A DNA stretch of 31,054 bases from Nostoc sp. GT001 (GTDB taxonomy: Bacteria > Cyanobacteriota > Cyanobacteriia > Cyanobacteriales > Nostocaceae), in assembly GCF_030382115.1 (NCBI RefSeq), contig NZ_JAUDRJ010000003.1, forward strand, positions 3,283,734 through 3,314,787, written 5' to 3'. Under the pieces are notes generated by a model that was not told the origin of the DNA, did not search any database, and was given only the letters and a program-made list of their open reading frames with translations. Of the stretch, positions 1 through 8,305 are shown piece by piece. How positions within the stretch are numbered: the first letter of the stretch is position 1; every line of letters starts with the position of its first letter. A program made the position numbers and the translations under genes.

Positions 1-184
1 AGCGATCGCAAAATCTCCAACTAAAAACTAGTCCATGCGATTGCTTGTCTGCGACACGCGTAGGAATCATAACTAATTTTTGAACTTGCGCGCGGAGTTT
101 TATGAGTTTTATAGCTGTATTTGCTAAATTTGATGGGCGATCGCTTAAAATTTAGAAGTTGATGATTGTTATCTGCCCAAAACA

Positions 185-1531
185 ATGTCTCAGTCAATTT
201 TTCAGCGTGCAAATACTCTTAGAGCGGCTTTTTTGGCTTGTAATGTTGAGCCGCTTGAACCAGCAGAAATGGAACGGTATTATGTCGATCTGTCGCTGGT
301 GCGGAAAACTTCGGCTATTGATAATGTCAGTACAATTTTGGATTTTCAAGAAGCAGGTGATTTTACAACAATTTTATTTACCGGACATCGCGGTTGTGGA
401 AAAAGTACGGAGTTAAAAAAAATTCAGAGTCTTTGGGAAAATAATTATCGGGTTATTTATTTAGAAGCGAACGAAGAGACAGATATTAATGATACCCGGT
501 ATACAGATTTATATTTGATTGTAATTAAACAAGTTGAATTTGAATTACGAAAACTAGGTTTAACTTTTAATCAAGCTTTATTAAAAAGTTTTGAATCATG
601 GTTTAAAGACATTACTCAAGAAAACGAGCAAAGTGTCGAAAAATCAGTCAACGTCGAGGCAGAAGCCACTCTCAGCCCTACTGCGCCATTTCTCGCCAAA
701 CTAATGGTCAAATTGCTGGCACAAATTAAAGGCTCGGACAAGCAAAAGACAACTATTCGGCAAACTCTAGAAAAAGATTTATCTCGCCTCAAATCTGATA
801 CTAATCTGTTATTAAGCGACGCTTACGCAAAATTGAGGCAAAAATTTCCTCAATGTAAAGGTTTATTAATTATCTTCGATAATTTAGATCGGGTTCCTCC
901 TGCCGTAGCAGAACATTTGTTCTTTGATTATGCGGCTCAGATGCAAGAATTAAATTGTACAATCATTTATACAGTACCAATTTCAATTCTTTGCTCGCCG
1001 AAAAATCCCTTAAATCAGTTTGATGGTGATCCTCATATTATACCGATGATTAATATCTATAAATTTGAACGGCATAAATGCGATTTAAATTACGATCAGA
1101 CGGGCTTAGATGCGATGGCAAGTGTAATTGAAAAGCGGGTTGATATTGATGCAATTTTCGAGAGCCGTAATCAATTATTAGAATTAGCAAAAGCAAGTGG
1201 TGGGCATGTGCGTCAGTTAATGCAAATGATGCGCTCTGCATGTCAAACAGCGAGTACCCGAAAACATACAAAAATTATCTCCGAAGATATAGAGTATGCA
1301 GTTAAACAGCAACAATTTAGTTTTGAGCGGTTTATTCCTGAAGAACATTACGCTCATTTGGCTCAGGTTTGCTTAACTAAAAATGTCAGCAAAGATGAAA
1401 TTGGACAATTAATGTTATTTAATACTTCCGTATTGGAATATAACGGTGATAAACGGTGGAATTATCCAAATCCAGTGGTGAAGCGAAATGAGTTCTTCCA
1501 AGAAGCTCTCCAATCAGTACAAAAACAGTGA
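185..1531 (+). CDS. P-loop AAA+/STAND-like ATPase
   Basis: A 448-residue soluble ATPase. The Walker A motif GHRGCGKST lies at about residues 67-75 and the Walker B stretch LLIIFDNLDR at about 227-236, with the acidic NLDR ending seen in AAA+ and STAND-type NTPases. A GGHVRQLMQMM segment near residue 340 fits a sensor-2/lid helix. The C-terminus carries LEYNGDKRW, like the small winged-helix end of archaeal-type ATPases. No membrane segment or signal peptide is seen. The start ATG is chosen because the ORF opens there; no strong ribosome site precedes it. The next gene overlaps its 3' end by 44 bases in another frame, so the two are almost certainly co-translated. Family membership is clear at the NTPase level. 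A regulatory or defence role is inference only. Confidence 0.85.
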   Translation: MSQSIFQRANTLRAAFLACNVEPLEPAEMERYYVDLSLVRKTSAIDNVSTILDFQEAGDFTTILFTGHRGCGKSTELKKIQSLWENNYRVIYLEANEETDINDTRYTDLYLIVIKQVEFELRKLGLTFNQALLKSFESWFKDITQENEQSVEKSVNVEAEATLSPTAPFLAKLMVKLLAQIKGSDKQKTTIRQTLEKDLSRLKSDTNLLLSDAYAKLRQKFPQCKGLLIIFDNLDRVPPAVAEHLFFDYAAQMQELNCTIIYTVPISILCSPKNPLNQFDGDPHIIPMINIYKFERHKCDLNYDQTGLDAMASVIEKRVDIDAIFESRNQLLELAKASGGHVRQLMQMMRSACQTASTRKHTKIISEDIEYAVKQQQFSFERFIPEEHYAHLAQVCLTKNVSKDEIGQLMLFNTSVLEYNGDKRWNYPNPVVKRNEFFQEALQSVQKQ

Positions 1532-3065
1532 ACTTCAAGCAGAAATAGGTAAATTTATTGCCTATAATAAAGATGAATTTGCTGAATTAGTGACATTTGT
1601 CGATTTTGCAGAAAAATTTACATTAGGCTTTATTGAAATTAATTTTACACCCGATATAGACCTATTAATTGCTGGATTGCAACAGAATCCTCAATGTGAA
1701 GAAATCCAATTTGTGGTTTTAGATTTTCCTGATGGAAATTTGCGATTTTTGCGGGATGAATTGGTGGAGCAATTAGCCGAGATTACCAAAGAAACAAATA
1801 AAAAACTTGTTTTATTAATTCGGAATTTAGAAAAATCGATTGGTGTTTTTGGAGATTATCCACCAGTTTTACAGGATTTAAACTTCGTCCGCGATTCCTA
1901 TCGAAAAACCGTACCTCATCCGCTTTTATTTATCTTGCCAGATTATGCAATTTCGCGGTTAGCAAAATTTGCACCTGATTTTTGGGCTTGGAAATCAGGT
2001 TTATTTCGCTTTAAAACCACAGAATTGACTAGAGATAAGGCAATTGCCAATACTCTGAATGCAGACACCAATATAGAACGCTTACCAACACCAGAACAAC
2101 AAGAACGGATCGATTTATTACATAGCTTGTTGATGGAATATAACCCAACTGGAGAAATACCCCGCCCAGAACATCTCCGCAATTGCTGTAATATTTTAAA
2201 TGAATTGGGCAAAGCATATTTAAGCCAACACAAACCAATCAAAGCTAGAGAATATTTAGAAAAAGCTGGGAAAATTGCCAACCAATTTCCTGATTATTCC
2301 TTACAAATCGAAGTCATTAATCGGTTAGGTGAAAGCTATCAGCAGCAACGACAGCTTGAAAGTGCAAACAGCTATCATCAACAAGCTTTAGATATTGCCA
2401 AAAAGCAGGAAAATCGTCGTGCTGTCGCCAATTCATTGCATTATTTAGGTAATGTATCTCTGGATATGCGACAGTTCCACCAGGCACGGGATTATTATCA
2501 ACAAGCACTGGAAATCGCAATCGAATTAGGCGATCGCTATTCGTGTGCTATCACTTACCACCAGTTGGGAAGGGTTGCCGAAGAGTTGCGACAGTTCCAC
2601 CAGGCACGGGATTATTATCAACAAGCCCTGGAAATCGCAATCGAATTTGGCGATCGCTATTCGAGTGCTAACATTTATCACAATTTGGGAATGGTTGCCC
2701 AAGAGTTGCGGGAATACGACCAAGCACGGGATTATTATCAACAAGCCCTGGAAATCGCAATCGAATTTGGCGATCGCTATGAGTGTGCTAGCATTTACCA
2801 CCAGTTGGGAATCGTTGCCCAAGATTTGCGGGAATACGACCAGGCACGGGATTATTATCAACAAGCCCTGGAAATCGCAATCGAATTTAGCGATCGCTAT
2901 TCGCAAGCTCTCACGCTTCATTGTTTAGGAACGCTTGCACAAGCAGAGAAAAACTATGCAGCGGCTAGGGCTAATTTGCAGACAGCGTTGGAGATATATG
3001 TTGAGTATCAGGATGAATATTGGGCTAAGGTAGCAGGGGAGATTTTAGAGAGTTTACCGGAGTAG
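1488..3065 (+). CDS. TPR-repeat protein with Walker-less NTPase-like N-terminus
   Basis: A 525-residue protein. Residues about 1-190 look like an alpha/beta NTPase-like domain (hydrophobic strands such as FVVLDF, LVLLIRNLE and LLFILPDYA) but contain no GxxxxGK[ST] Walker A, so the domain is probably catalytically dead or a protein-interaction module. From about residue 235 to the end there are TPR-type helical repeats. The four central units (residues about 327-486) repeat every 40 residues with the core QARDYYQQALEIAIE and a GDRY loop. The gene overlaps the upstream ATPase by 44 bases, and the first ATG of the frame is the start. Partner genes of this kind suggest that the TPR array senses or scaffolds while the upstream protein hydrolyses ATP; that division of labour is inference. 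Confidence 0.85.
   Translation: MSSSKKLSNQYKNSELQAEIGKFIAYNKDEFAELVTFVDFAEKFTLGFIEINFTPDIDLLIAGLQQNPQCEEIQFVVLDFPDGNLRFLRDELVEQLAEITKETNKKLVLLIRNLEKSIGVFGDYPPVLQDLNFVRDSYRKTVPHPLLFILPDYAISRLAKFAPDFWAWKSGLFRFKTTELTRDKAIANTLNADTNIERLPTPEQQERIDLLHSLLMEYNPTGEIPRPEHLRNCCNILNELGKAYLSQHKPIKAREYLEKAGKIANQFPDYSLQIEVINRLGESYQQQRQLESANSYHQQALDIAKKQENRRAVANSLHYLGNVSLDMRQFHQARDYYQQALEIAIELGDRYSCAITYHQLGRVAEELRQFHQARDYYQQALEIAIEFGDRYSSANIYHNLGMVAQELREYDQARDYYQQALEIAIEFGDRYECASIYHQLGIVAQDLREYDQARDYYQQALEIAIEFSDRYSQALTLHCLGTLAQAEKNYAAARANLQTALEIYVEYQDEYWAKVAGEILESLPE
2466..2945 (+). repeat. Tandem 120-bp in-gene TPR repeat, four copies
   Basis: Four head-to-tail units of exactly 120 bases, starting at about 2466, 2586, 2706 and 2826, lie inside the TPR gene. 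The first half of each unit (CAGGCACGGGATTATTATCA and onward to the HIP1 site GCGATCGC) is nearly invariant, including synonymous positions. The second half varies more, and the fourth copy diverges after about 2900. Because the period is a multiple of three, copy-number change keeps the reading frame. Open frames on the other strand and in other phases across this stretch are by-products of the repetition. Confidence 0.95.
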
Positions 3066-3080
3066 GGGGATATGGACAAT

Positions 3081-3129
3081 GTGCGATGTCTAACGACATG
3101 CCGCGTTGCGTCTACGCATTTGGGTTTTG
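3081..3129. repeat. Dispersed repeat, copy 1 (left of toxin-antitoxin pair)
   Basis: A stretch beginning GTGCGATGTCTAACGACA and ending in GGGTTTTG is repeated in the same orientation at 3725-3774 with only a few differences. It holds the GCGTTGCGTCTACGC core that looks like a cyanobacterial dispersed repeat. It lies just after the TPR gene stop codon. Confidence 0.8.
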
Positions 3130-3180
3130 TGGGGAAGGGCGATCGCGTTTGCTTGATTGGTTTGGGAGAGCGATCGCTAT

Positions 3181-3471
3181 TCATTCTATACTTGGTGTAA
3201 TTTCCTGTGCCCCATGTATAACAGCAAGTACATCAATTTGTTCGGGCTTGATGTAATAGATAATTCGATATGAACCTTCAATAACTTCCCGAATTTGCTC
3301 GGTTTCAAACTCTGGTACAATTCGACCAGATAGAGGGAAATTCGCAAGCTGCTGGGAACGTTTGGTTATACGGTCGATAATCCTGGTTGCGTACCGAGGT
3401 GAATTCTGGGCAATGTAAGTATAAATTGCCGATAGGTTTTCTACTGCTGTTTCTGTTCAAAAAACTTTCAC
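3181..3471 (-). pseudogene. ParE/RelE-type toxin with in-frame stop at codon 5
   Basis: Reading the minus strand from a GTG at 3471-3469, the frame gives V-K-V-F, then TGA (3459-3457), then continues open for about 91 residues to a stop at 3181. The downstream protein is a clear ParE/RelE-fold toxin: AVENLSAIYTYIAQNSP, a central QQLANFPLSGR, then IREVIEGSYRIIYYI and VLAVIHGAQEI. ParE family members commonly have tryptophan (TGG) at the interrupted position, so one G-to-A change explains the stop. No ATG, GTG or TTG occurs soon after it to restart the full fold. The GTG overlaps the antitoxin stop codon (GTGA), the usual coupled arrangement. Most likely an inactivated toxin; a sequencing error or readthrough remains possible. 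Confidence 0.8.
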
Positions 3472-3656
3472 TCTGGTAGTCCAAATTTTGCCCTAACTTC
3501 CTGTACGGAAATTACTTTACCAGCTTGACTCTCAGCAAGTCCAGCTTCCACAACTTGCCTAACATAAATCTCATACATGAGGTCATCCCATGTTGAGTTA
3601 GCAGGTAATTTATCAATTAGCTTTCGAGCTTCTTCTTTAATATTGAGCTTTTCCAT
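3468..3656 (-). CDS. ParD-like antitoxin of a type II toxin-antitoxin pair
   Basis: A 62-residue acidic/basic helical protein. The N-terminal helix (IKEEARKLIDKLPANSTWDD) and the following LMYEIYVRQVVEAGL resemble the short antitoxins that precede ParE/RelE toxins in cyanobacteria. The C-terminus (VRAKFGLPE) runs directly into the toxin, with the antitoxin stop overlapping the toxin GTG. It is complete. With the toxin broken, this antitoxin is an orphan that may still autoregulate or neutralise related toxins elsewhere in the genome. The assignment rests mainly on position and size; the exact antitoxin family is not certain. Confidence 0.7.
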   Translation of the reverse strand: MEKLNIKEEARKLIDKLPANSTWDDLMYEIYVRQVVEAGLAESQAGKVISVQEVRAKFGLPE

Positions 3657-4105
3657 AGAGATTACAGATAACTTGCTTTTCTATATTCTATGCTCAACGG
3701 GAATCGCGTTTGGGGTTTGTGGAGGTGCGATGTCTAACGACAAGCCGCGTTGCGTCTACGCGTTTTGGGGTTTTGAGATGGGGAGAGAAATAAATAAGTG
3801 TATTGATGGCTATAACAGTCGTAAAAATTACTCAAAATTTCTCTTTACTCCCCTACTCATTTCACGATAATCTCACTTTTTCGCGTTGCTCCTCTTAAGG
3901 AAGCGATCGCATCTGTATTTTATTTCCCTGGTGGAAAAGTTCCCCTGTCACCTGCATCCGTATACTTAGGGACTTGCGTAAAAATAAAGTACCAATAAAC
4001 CGAGTTTCGACTGCGCTCAACAATTACATTACTTTAGTTTTGTGAACTCTTTCCCGGACAATTATTGAATTGAATTTGCAAATAAACCTCAAGTAGCGCT
4101 AAATG
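3657..4105. other. Intergenic region with repeats, no gene seen
   Basis: About 450 bases between the antitoxin start and the ABC transporter stop. It holds dispersed repeat copy 2 at 3725-3774 and one HIP1 site near 3903. A 97-residue open frame crosses it on the plus strand but covers the repeat, has no family-like features, and is not credited. Confidence 0.6.
3725..3774. repeat. Dispersed repeat, copy 2 (right of toxin-antitoxin pair)
   Basis: Same orientation and almost the same sequence as 3081-3129, so the toxin-antitoxin pair lies between two direct repeats about 640 bases apart. Confidence 0.8.
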
Positions 4106-5971
4106 TCAAGCGATCATTCCCTTTTCGATATTATCTGTGCCACTGCGAATCTCGTCGAGATTTTCCGGTAGAAATCCACCTGCTTGCATTTTCCATAACC
4201 TGTAGTAAGCGCCGCCGAGTGCCAGCAGTTTGGTGTGGGAACCATCTTCGATAATCCGACCTTTGTCGAACACCAAAATTCTATCTAAATGGACGATGGT
4301 AGATAATCGATGAGCTACCACAATAACCGTTTTCCCATTCATTGCCAAGTCGAGGGTATCCTGGATCGCTTTTTCGGTGATTGAATCCAGGCTAGAGGTG
4401 GCTTCATCTAAAATCAGAATCGGTGCATCTTTGAGGATTACCCGTGCGATTACAATCCGCTGTCTTTGCCCTCCAGACAACTTGACACCACGTTCGCCCA
4501 CCAGAGAATTGTAACCATCCTTACTTTGGACGATGAAATCGTGAGCATGAGCCTTTCGCGAAGCTTCGATTACTTCCTCATCGGTTGCATCCAAACGTCC
4601 ATAACGAATATTTTCTAGCAAAGTGCGATGGAACAGAGACGGATCTTGGGGAATCAAACTGATCTGAGCGTGTAAGGCATCCTGAGTCATGTCTCGAATA
4701 TCGACCCCATCAATGATAATCTGTCCAGATTGTGGGTCGAATAAACGCAAAATCAGATTGACAAAGGTGGATTTTCCAGAGCCGGATAAGCCTACCAATC
4801 CAACACGCTGTCCCGCTTGGATGGTGACAGAAAGGTTGTTGAAAACTTTCTTCTCTTCTGTGTAGTTAAAATTCACCCGCCGAAACTCAATCTTACCTTG
4901 AGTGATTGGGTGGGCGATCGCCTTCTCGCGATCGACCAACTCGTGCGGTTGAACGATGGTGAAGACACCATTGGCGACATTACCAACATGTTCAAAAAAT
5001 TCCAGAAAGCGGCGGCTCAAATTGCGGGCTTCACTGATGATCAACAGTGATAAGCTAGTTGCTACAACAAAGTCAGCAGTAGCGATCGCTCCTTGACTCC
5101 AAAGAGAAAGCGAGTAATACAGTGTGCTAATTTTTAGAATAGCTGCTGAGATGAACTGAAACCAGCGAATGCGCTCTGAGTACCAGTTGGACTCTCTCAC
5201 GTGTTTGAGTTCGCGCCTTAATTGCTCATTCAAATAACGTCGTTCAAAACCAAAGCGAGCAAATAGTCGGCTACTAGTGAGATTCGTGACTGTATCTACA
5301 ATGATGCCAGTTGTCTCACTTCTGGCGGCTGCGGCTTTCCGGGAATAAAATCGGCAGCGAGTTGCCAGCCAGAACGAAATACTGATGAAGAGAACTGCCC
5401 ATATTCCCACGAGTGCAGCCAGTGGAGGATAGGCGCGATACAGTATCGTCGTGGCGACAGTATACACAACAATTACTGGCATAAATTCAGTAATCATCAT
5501 TTGCATCGTCTGGGTAACTCCCAGAGAAGTTTCGCTAATTCGATGTGCCAATGCCCCGGAAAAACTGCTGCTTAGGTAGCGATGTGAATGGTGTTGCAAG
5601 TAGGCATATAGCGATCGCACAATGTGCTGTCGGTGGATGGGATGGAGAATCGTTTGCAAGAGTCCAGCCGATCGCCCGAATACCACTTCACCCACACTCA
5701 AGCCGATAAACAGCATCAGGGGTTGCTTCATGGCATCAAAAATCGGCTTGCTGTCACTTGTCGATCGCGCCACGCCCCGGATGATCTCGCCAATAGCATA
5801 AGGCAACATAATGCCACAGGTTGCGTGTATTATCTCCAGGATCACCATTAACAAATACCACCAGCGAAACTGGTTAACGAAATAGCAAATGAATCTGAAT
5901 GGAGTTGATGGTAAATCTGGTGCATCAGGAGCACGTTGAAAGGATTTAGATTGTCTAGCTTTTTTCGTCAT
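4106..5971 (-). CDS. ABC exporter, fused membrane and ATPase domains
   Basis: A 621-residue half-transporter of the MsbA/multidrug-exporter type, expected to dimerise in the inner membrane and extrude lipids, drugs or peptides. Membrane helices fall at about residues 36-65, 82-105, 160-205 and 270-315. The nucleotide-binding domain follows: Walker A GLSGSGKST (394-402), Q-loop near SLIPQDPSLF, signature LSGGQ (498-502), Walker B ILILDEATSSLD (518-529) and the switch histidine in VVAHRLST (H554). All catalytic motifs are intact. The substrate cannot be read from the sequence. It is the last gene of the minus-strand cluster, 100 bases after the substrate-binding protein, but it has exporter architecture and is not the importer partner for that protein. 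Confidence 0.92.
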   Translation of the reverse strand: MTKKARQSKSFQRAPDAPDLPSTPFRFICYFVNQFRWWYLLMVILEIIHATCGIMLPYAIGEIIRGVARSTSDSKPIFDAMKQPLMLFIGLSVGEVVFGRSAGLLQTILHPIHRQHIVRSLYAYLQHHSHRYLSSSFSGALAHRISETSLGVTQTMQMMITEFMPVIVVYTVATTILYRAYPPLAALVGIWAVLFISISFWLATRCRFYSRKAAAARSETTGIIVDTVTNLTSSRLFARFGFERRYLNEQLRRELKHVRESNWYSERIRWFQFISAAILKISTLYYSLSLWSQGAIATADFVVATSLSLLIISEARNLSRRFLEFFEHVGNVANGVFTIVQPHELVDREKAIAHPITQGKIEFRRVNFNYTEEKKVFNNLSVTIQAGQRVGLVGLSGSGKSTFVNLILRLFDPQSGQIIIDGVDIRDMTQDALHAQISLIPQDPSLFHRTLLENIRYGRLDATDEEVIEASRKAHAHDFIVQSKDGYNSLVGERGVKLSGGQRQRIVIARVILKDAPILILDEATSSLDSITEKAIQDTLDLAMNGKTVIVVAHRLSTIVHLDRILVFDKGRIIEDGSHTKLLALGGAYYRLWKMQAGGFLPENLDEIRSGTDNIEKGMIA

Positions 5972-6071
5972 GAAAGCCGATCTCTTAGCATCATTTTAAC
6001 TTTTCTACCAGATAAAAATGGACGACTCGATAAGCCGTCCGATGGCATTAGAGACTTTTATAAGTACTCCA

Positions 6072-7127
6072 CTAGACCATAATTTCTTTTGGTGTGATTG
6101 CAGCATAGATATCAGGCGGGAGTAACGCTTCCTGAATATTAATTTTCTTTGGTATTACACCCTCGTCAAAAAACAAATCTGCCACACGTTGTTGTTCCTT
6201 AATTAGTGCAGGGCTAAGTCCTCTGCGTCCTGCGAAAGTACGCCGAGACATCGCTATTTCTACCACATCTGGATCGAGCTTTTGTTCTGTTATCATCAAT
6301 TTGGCAACTTCGCCTCGATTTGCCTCTGCCCATTTGTCGAGCTTATTAAGCTCCTCAATGATAATTTTTAGCAAGCCAAGATTTTCTTCGGCAAACTTTC
6401 TGTCAGCAATATAATAGCCACCAGGAGAATCTAGCCCAACAGAATCTTTAAGCACTCGAATTCGACCCATCTTTTGAGCGATCGCATAGTGTGGATCTCC
6501 CGTCATCCAAACTGGAATTTTACCTTCGAGAAAAGCAGCCCGTGCTTCGATAGTCGGCAAACTTCTGATTTTAATATCTTTGAGGGTCAAGCCGATTGAT
6601 TGCAACGCTCTGATAATAAAGTAGTGCGATGCCGAGCCTTTTTGAAAGTAAACTTCTTGACCCTTGATATCCTCAAACTTTTGAAGTGGAGACTCAGGGG
6701 GAACGGCAATAACACTACTTGTCCCTGTCCTTTGGTCTCTTTGTGTACCGACTACATAAACAAGTTTTGAGCCAGCCACTTGTGCAAAAATTGGTGGTGT
6801 TTCTCCCACAGATCCCACGTCAACTTTTCCCGCAGCCATCCCTTCCATCAGTTGGGGCCCTTGGACAAATTGCGCCCATTCTACCTTAATGCCCAATGGC
6901 TCCAAGCGTTTCTCTAAAACTTTCCGATTTCTGAAAAGATCCCCCGCACTCTGATATCCCATGCGTAGAACTTTAGTTTTTATCCCAAGGGAATTTTCAC
7001 TGGCATTAATACTATTGATCAAAGAAGATTGTTGGCTTTGTTCGCTACAACTTCCTAACAGATATGCCATAGAAAAGCCACATAGACCGGAAGTAGCAAC
7101 ATGGAGAAAACGACGGCGTTTAATCAT
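6072..7127 (-). CDS. SsuA-like ABC substrate-binding lipoprotein
   Basis: A periplasmic solute-binding protein of the aliphatic sulfonate/nitrate/taurine type. From the ATG at 7127 it starts MIKRRRFLHVATS, a basic Tat-like n-region, followed by a hydrophobic stretch and a lipobox YLLGSC with the lipidated Cys at residue 27. An upstream in-frame ATG at 7172 would add 15 residues; neither start has a strong ribosome site, and 7127 gives a normal signal-peptide length. The mature part shows the family's features: LRMGYQSAGDLF near the N-terminus, a GKVDVGSVGETPPIFA ligand-pocket segment, and KFEDIKGQEVYFQKGSASH. It ends 25 bases after the aldo/keto reductase stop, so the two are probably co-transcribed. 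No permease or ATPase gene of the SsuBC type is nearby. The ligand is unknown. Confidence 0.87.
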   Translation of the reverse strand: MIKRRRFLHVATSGLCGFSMAYLLGSCSEQSQQSSLINSINASENSLGIKTKVLRMGYQSAGDLFRNRKVLEKRLEPLGIKVEWAQFVQGPQLMEGMAAGKVDVGSVGETPPIFAQVAGSKLVYVVGTQRDQRTGTSSVIAVPPESPLQKFEDIKGQEVYFQKGSASHYFIIRALQSIGLTLKDIKIRSLPTIEARAAFLEGKIPVWMTGDPHYAIAQKMGRIRVLKDSVGLDSPGGYYIADRKFAEENLGLLKIIIEELNKLDKWAEANRGEVAKLMITEQKLDPDVVEIAMSRRTFAGRRGLSPALIKEQQRVADLFFDEGVIPKKINIQEALLPPDIYAAITPKEIMV

Positions 7128-7197
7128 AGCTATTTTATCCATGAGATATTTCTGATTTGAATCATTTGTCATTTGTTATTCGCTGCGTCCCTAGTTT

Positions 7198-8196
7198 CTA
7201 ACGAAGAGAATCTCCTCTTCGGTATTCGGCAGTTATGTCGTCTAACTTTTGTTTCAAATTGTCGTCAAGTTTTAGTTCTAACGCCTTGAGGTTGTCAGCA
7301 AGTTGTTCTGGACGGCTAGCGCCAATGATCGGGGCAGTGATAATGGGATTAGATAAAACCCAAGCTACTGCTAAGGTGGTGAGGGACAATCCCGCCAAAT
7401 CTGCTACTGTGCGTAAATCTTCGACAGTATTAAATTCGCGATCGCGCCAGTAGCGTTCTTGATAACGTTCTGCGGCAGCACCTAGCGTAAAACGCGTACC
7501 TGATGTGGGGCCTTGAGTAAAATTGTGTTTGCCTGTAAGTAGACCACCCGCCAAAGGATTGTAAGAAATTACACCCAGTCCTTCTTCTTTGGCAAGAGGC
7601 AATAATTCTCGCTCAATTTCGCGGAATAACAGGTTGTAGCGGGGCTGAATTGAGATGAACTTGGTTAAATTGCCCGTCTCGGCACGACCCAAAGCGCGGG
7701 CGAGTCGGTAAGCTAAGAAGTTGGAAACCCCGATGTAGCGCACCTTGCCAGCACGAACCACTGCATCGAGCGCTTCCAGAGTCTCATCAAGAGGGGTTGA
7801 AGCATCATCGGAGTGCAATTGGTACAGGTCGATATAATCAGTTCCCAAGCGTTGCAGAGAAGCATCGATCGCATCCAAAATATGTTTCCGCGAAGCCCCC
7901 TGATCCCAAGGTGCAGGGCCAACTCGACCGACGCATTTGGTAGCCAAAATAAAATGTTCGCGTTTGCCTTTGAGCCAGCGCCCAACAATTTCTTCGGTGC
8001 GTCCCGCAGTAGCAAGCCCACCGCCGAGGGGATAAACGTCGGCTGTATCTAAAAAGTTGATACCACCATCGGCGGCGGTGTCGAGGATGTGCCTGGAAGT
8101 TTCTTCGTCAGTCTGCAAACCAAAGGTCATAGTGCCGAGACAGAGGCGCGAAACGGTCAATCCAGTTTTACCGAGATTGATAGTTGGTAAGGTCAT
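7198..8196 (-). CDS. Aldo/keto reductase
   Basis: A 332-residue NAD(P)H-dependent oxidoreductase of the AKR superfamily with the complete catalytic tetrad: D50 and Y55 in FLDTADVYPLGG, K87 in HFILATKC and H128 in DLYQLHSDD. The later segments VRYIGVSNF, GVISYNPLAGGLLTGK and IIGASRPEQLADN are the standard substrate and cofactor-binding signatures. Length and layout fit the AKR11/AKR12-like bacterial enzymes that reduce aldehydes or ketones. It sits 25 bases before the substrate-binding protein in the same transcription direction. The substrate is unknown, and the family is broad enough that the neighbourhood is only a weak guide. Confidence 0.93.
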   Translation of the reverse strand: MTLPTINLGKTGLTVSRLCLGTMTFGLQTDEETSRHILDTAADGGINFLDTADVYPLGGGLATAGRTEEIVGRWLKGKREHFILATKCVGRVGPAPWDQGASRKHILDAIDASLQRLGTDYIDLYQLHSDDASTPLDETLEALDAVVRAGKVRYIGVSNFLAYRLARALGRAETGNLTKFISIQPRYNLLFREIERELLPLAKEEGLGVISYNPLAGGLLTGKHNFTQGPTSGTRFTLGAAAERYQERYWRDREFNTVEDLRTVADLAGLSLTTLAVAWVLSNPIITAPIIGASRPEQLADNLKALELKLDDNLKQKLDDITAEYRRGDSLR

Positions 8197-8305
8197 AGAT
8201 ATGTTGTTGATTGAGAAAGTTTTAAAATTTTTAAATAGAATGCGACGTGCGTTCTGCGTTAGCGAAGCGGGGCGGAATTAAAACGCTATGCAATAAATGC
8301 ATTTT

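Noticed and set aside
1..184. A 63-residue minus-strand frame at the left edge
   Set aside because: It covers repeat-like sequence with HIP1 sites and overlaps the start of the ATPase gene; no features support it.
2526..2928. Open frames on both strands across the TPR repeats that look like repetitive proteins
   Set aside because: They are by-products of the 120-base period; the TPR frame explains the repeats and has family signatures.
2466..2945. Possible CRISPR-like array
   Set aside because: The units are contiguous, a multiple of three long, and in frame inside a TPR gene, with no short repeat-spacer pattern.
3577..3870. A 97-residue plus-strand frame antisense to the antitoxin
   Set aside because: It runs through the antitoxin gene and a dispersed repeat and shows no protein-family features.
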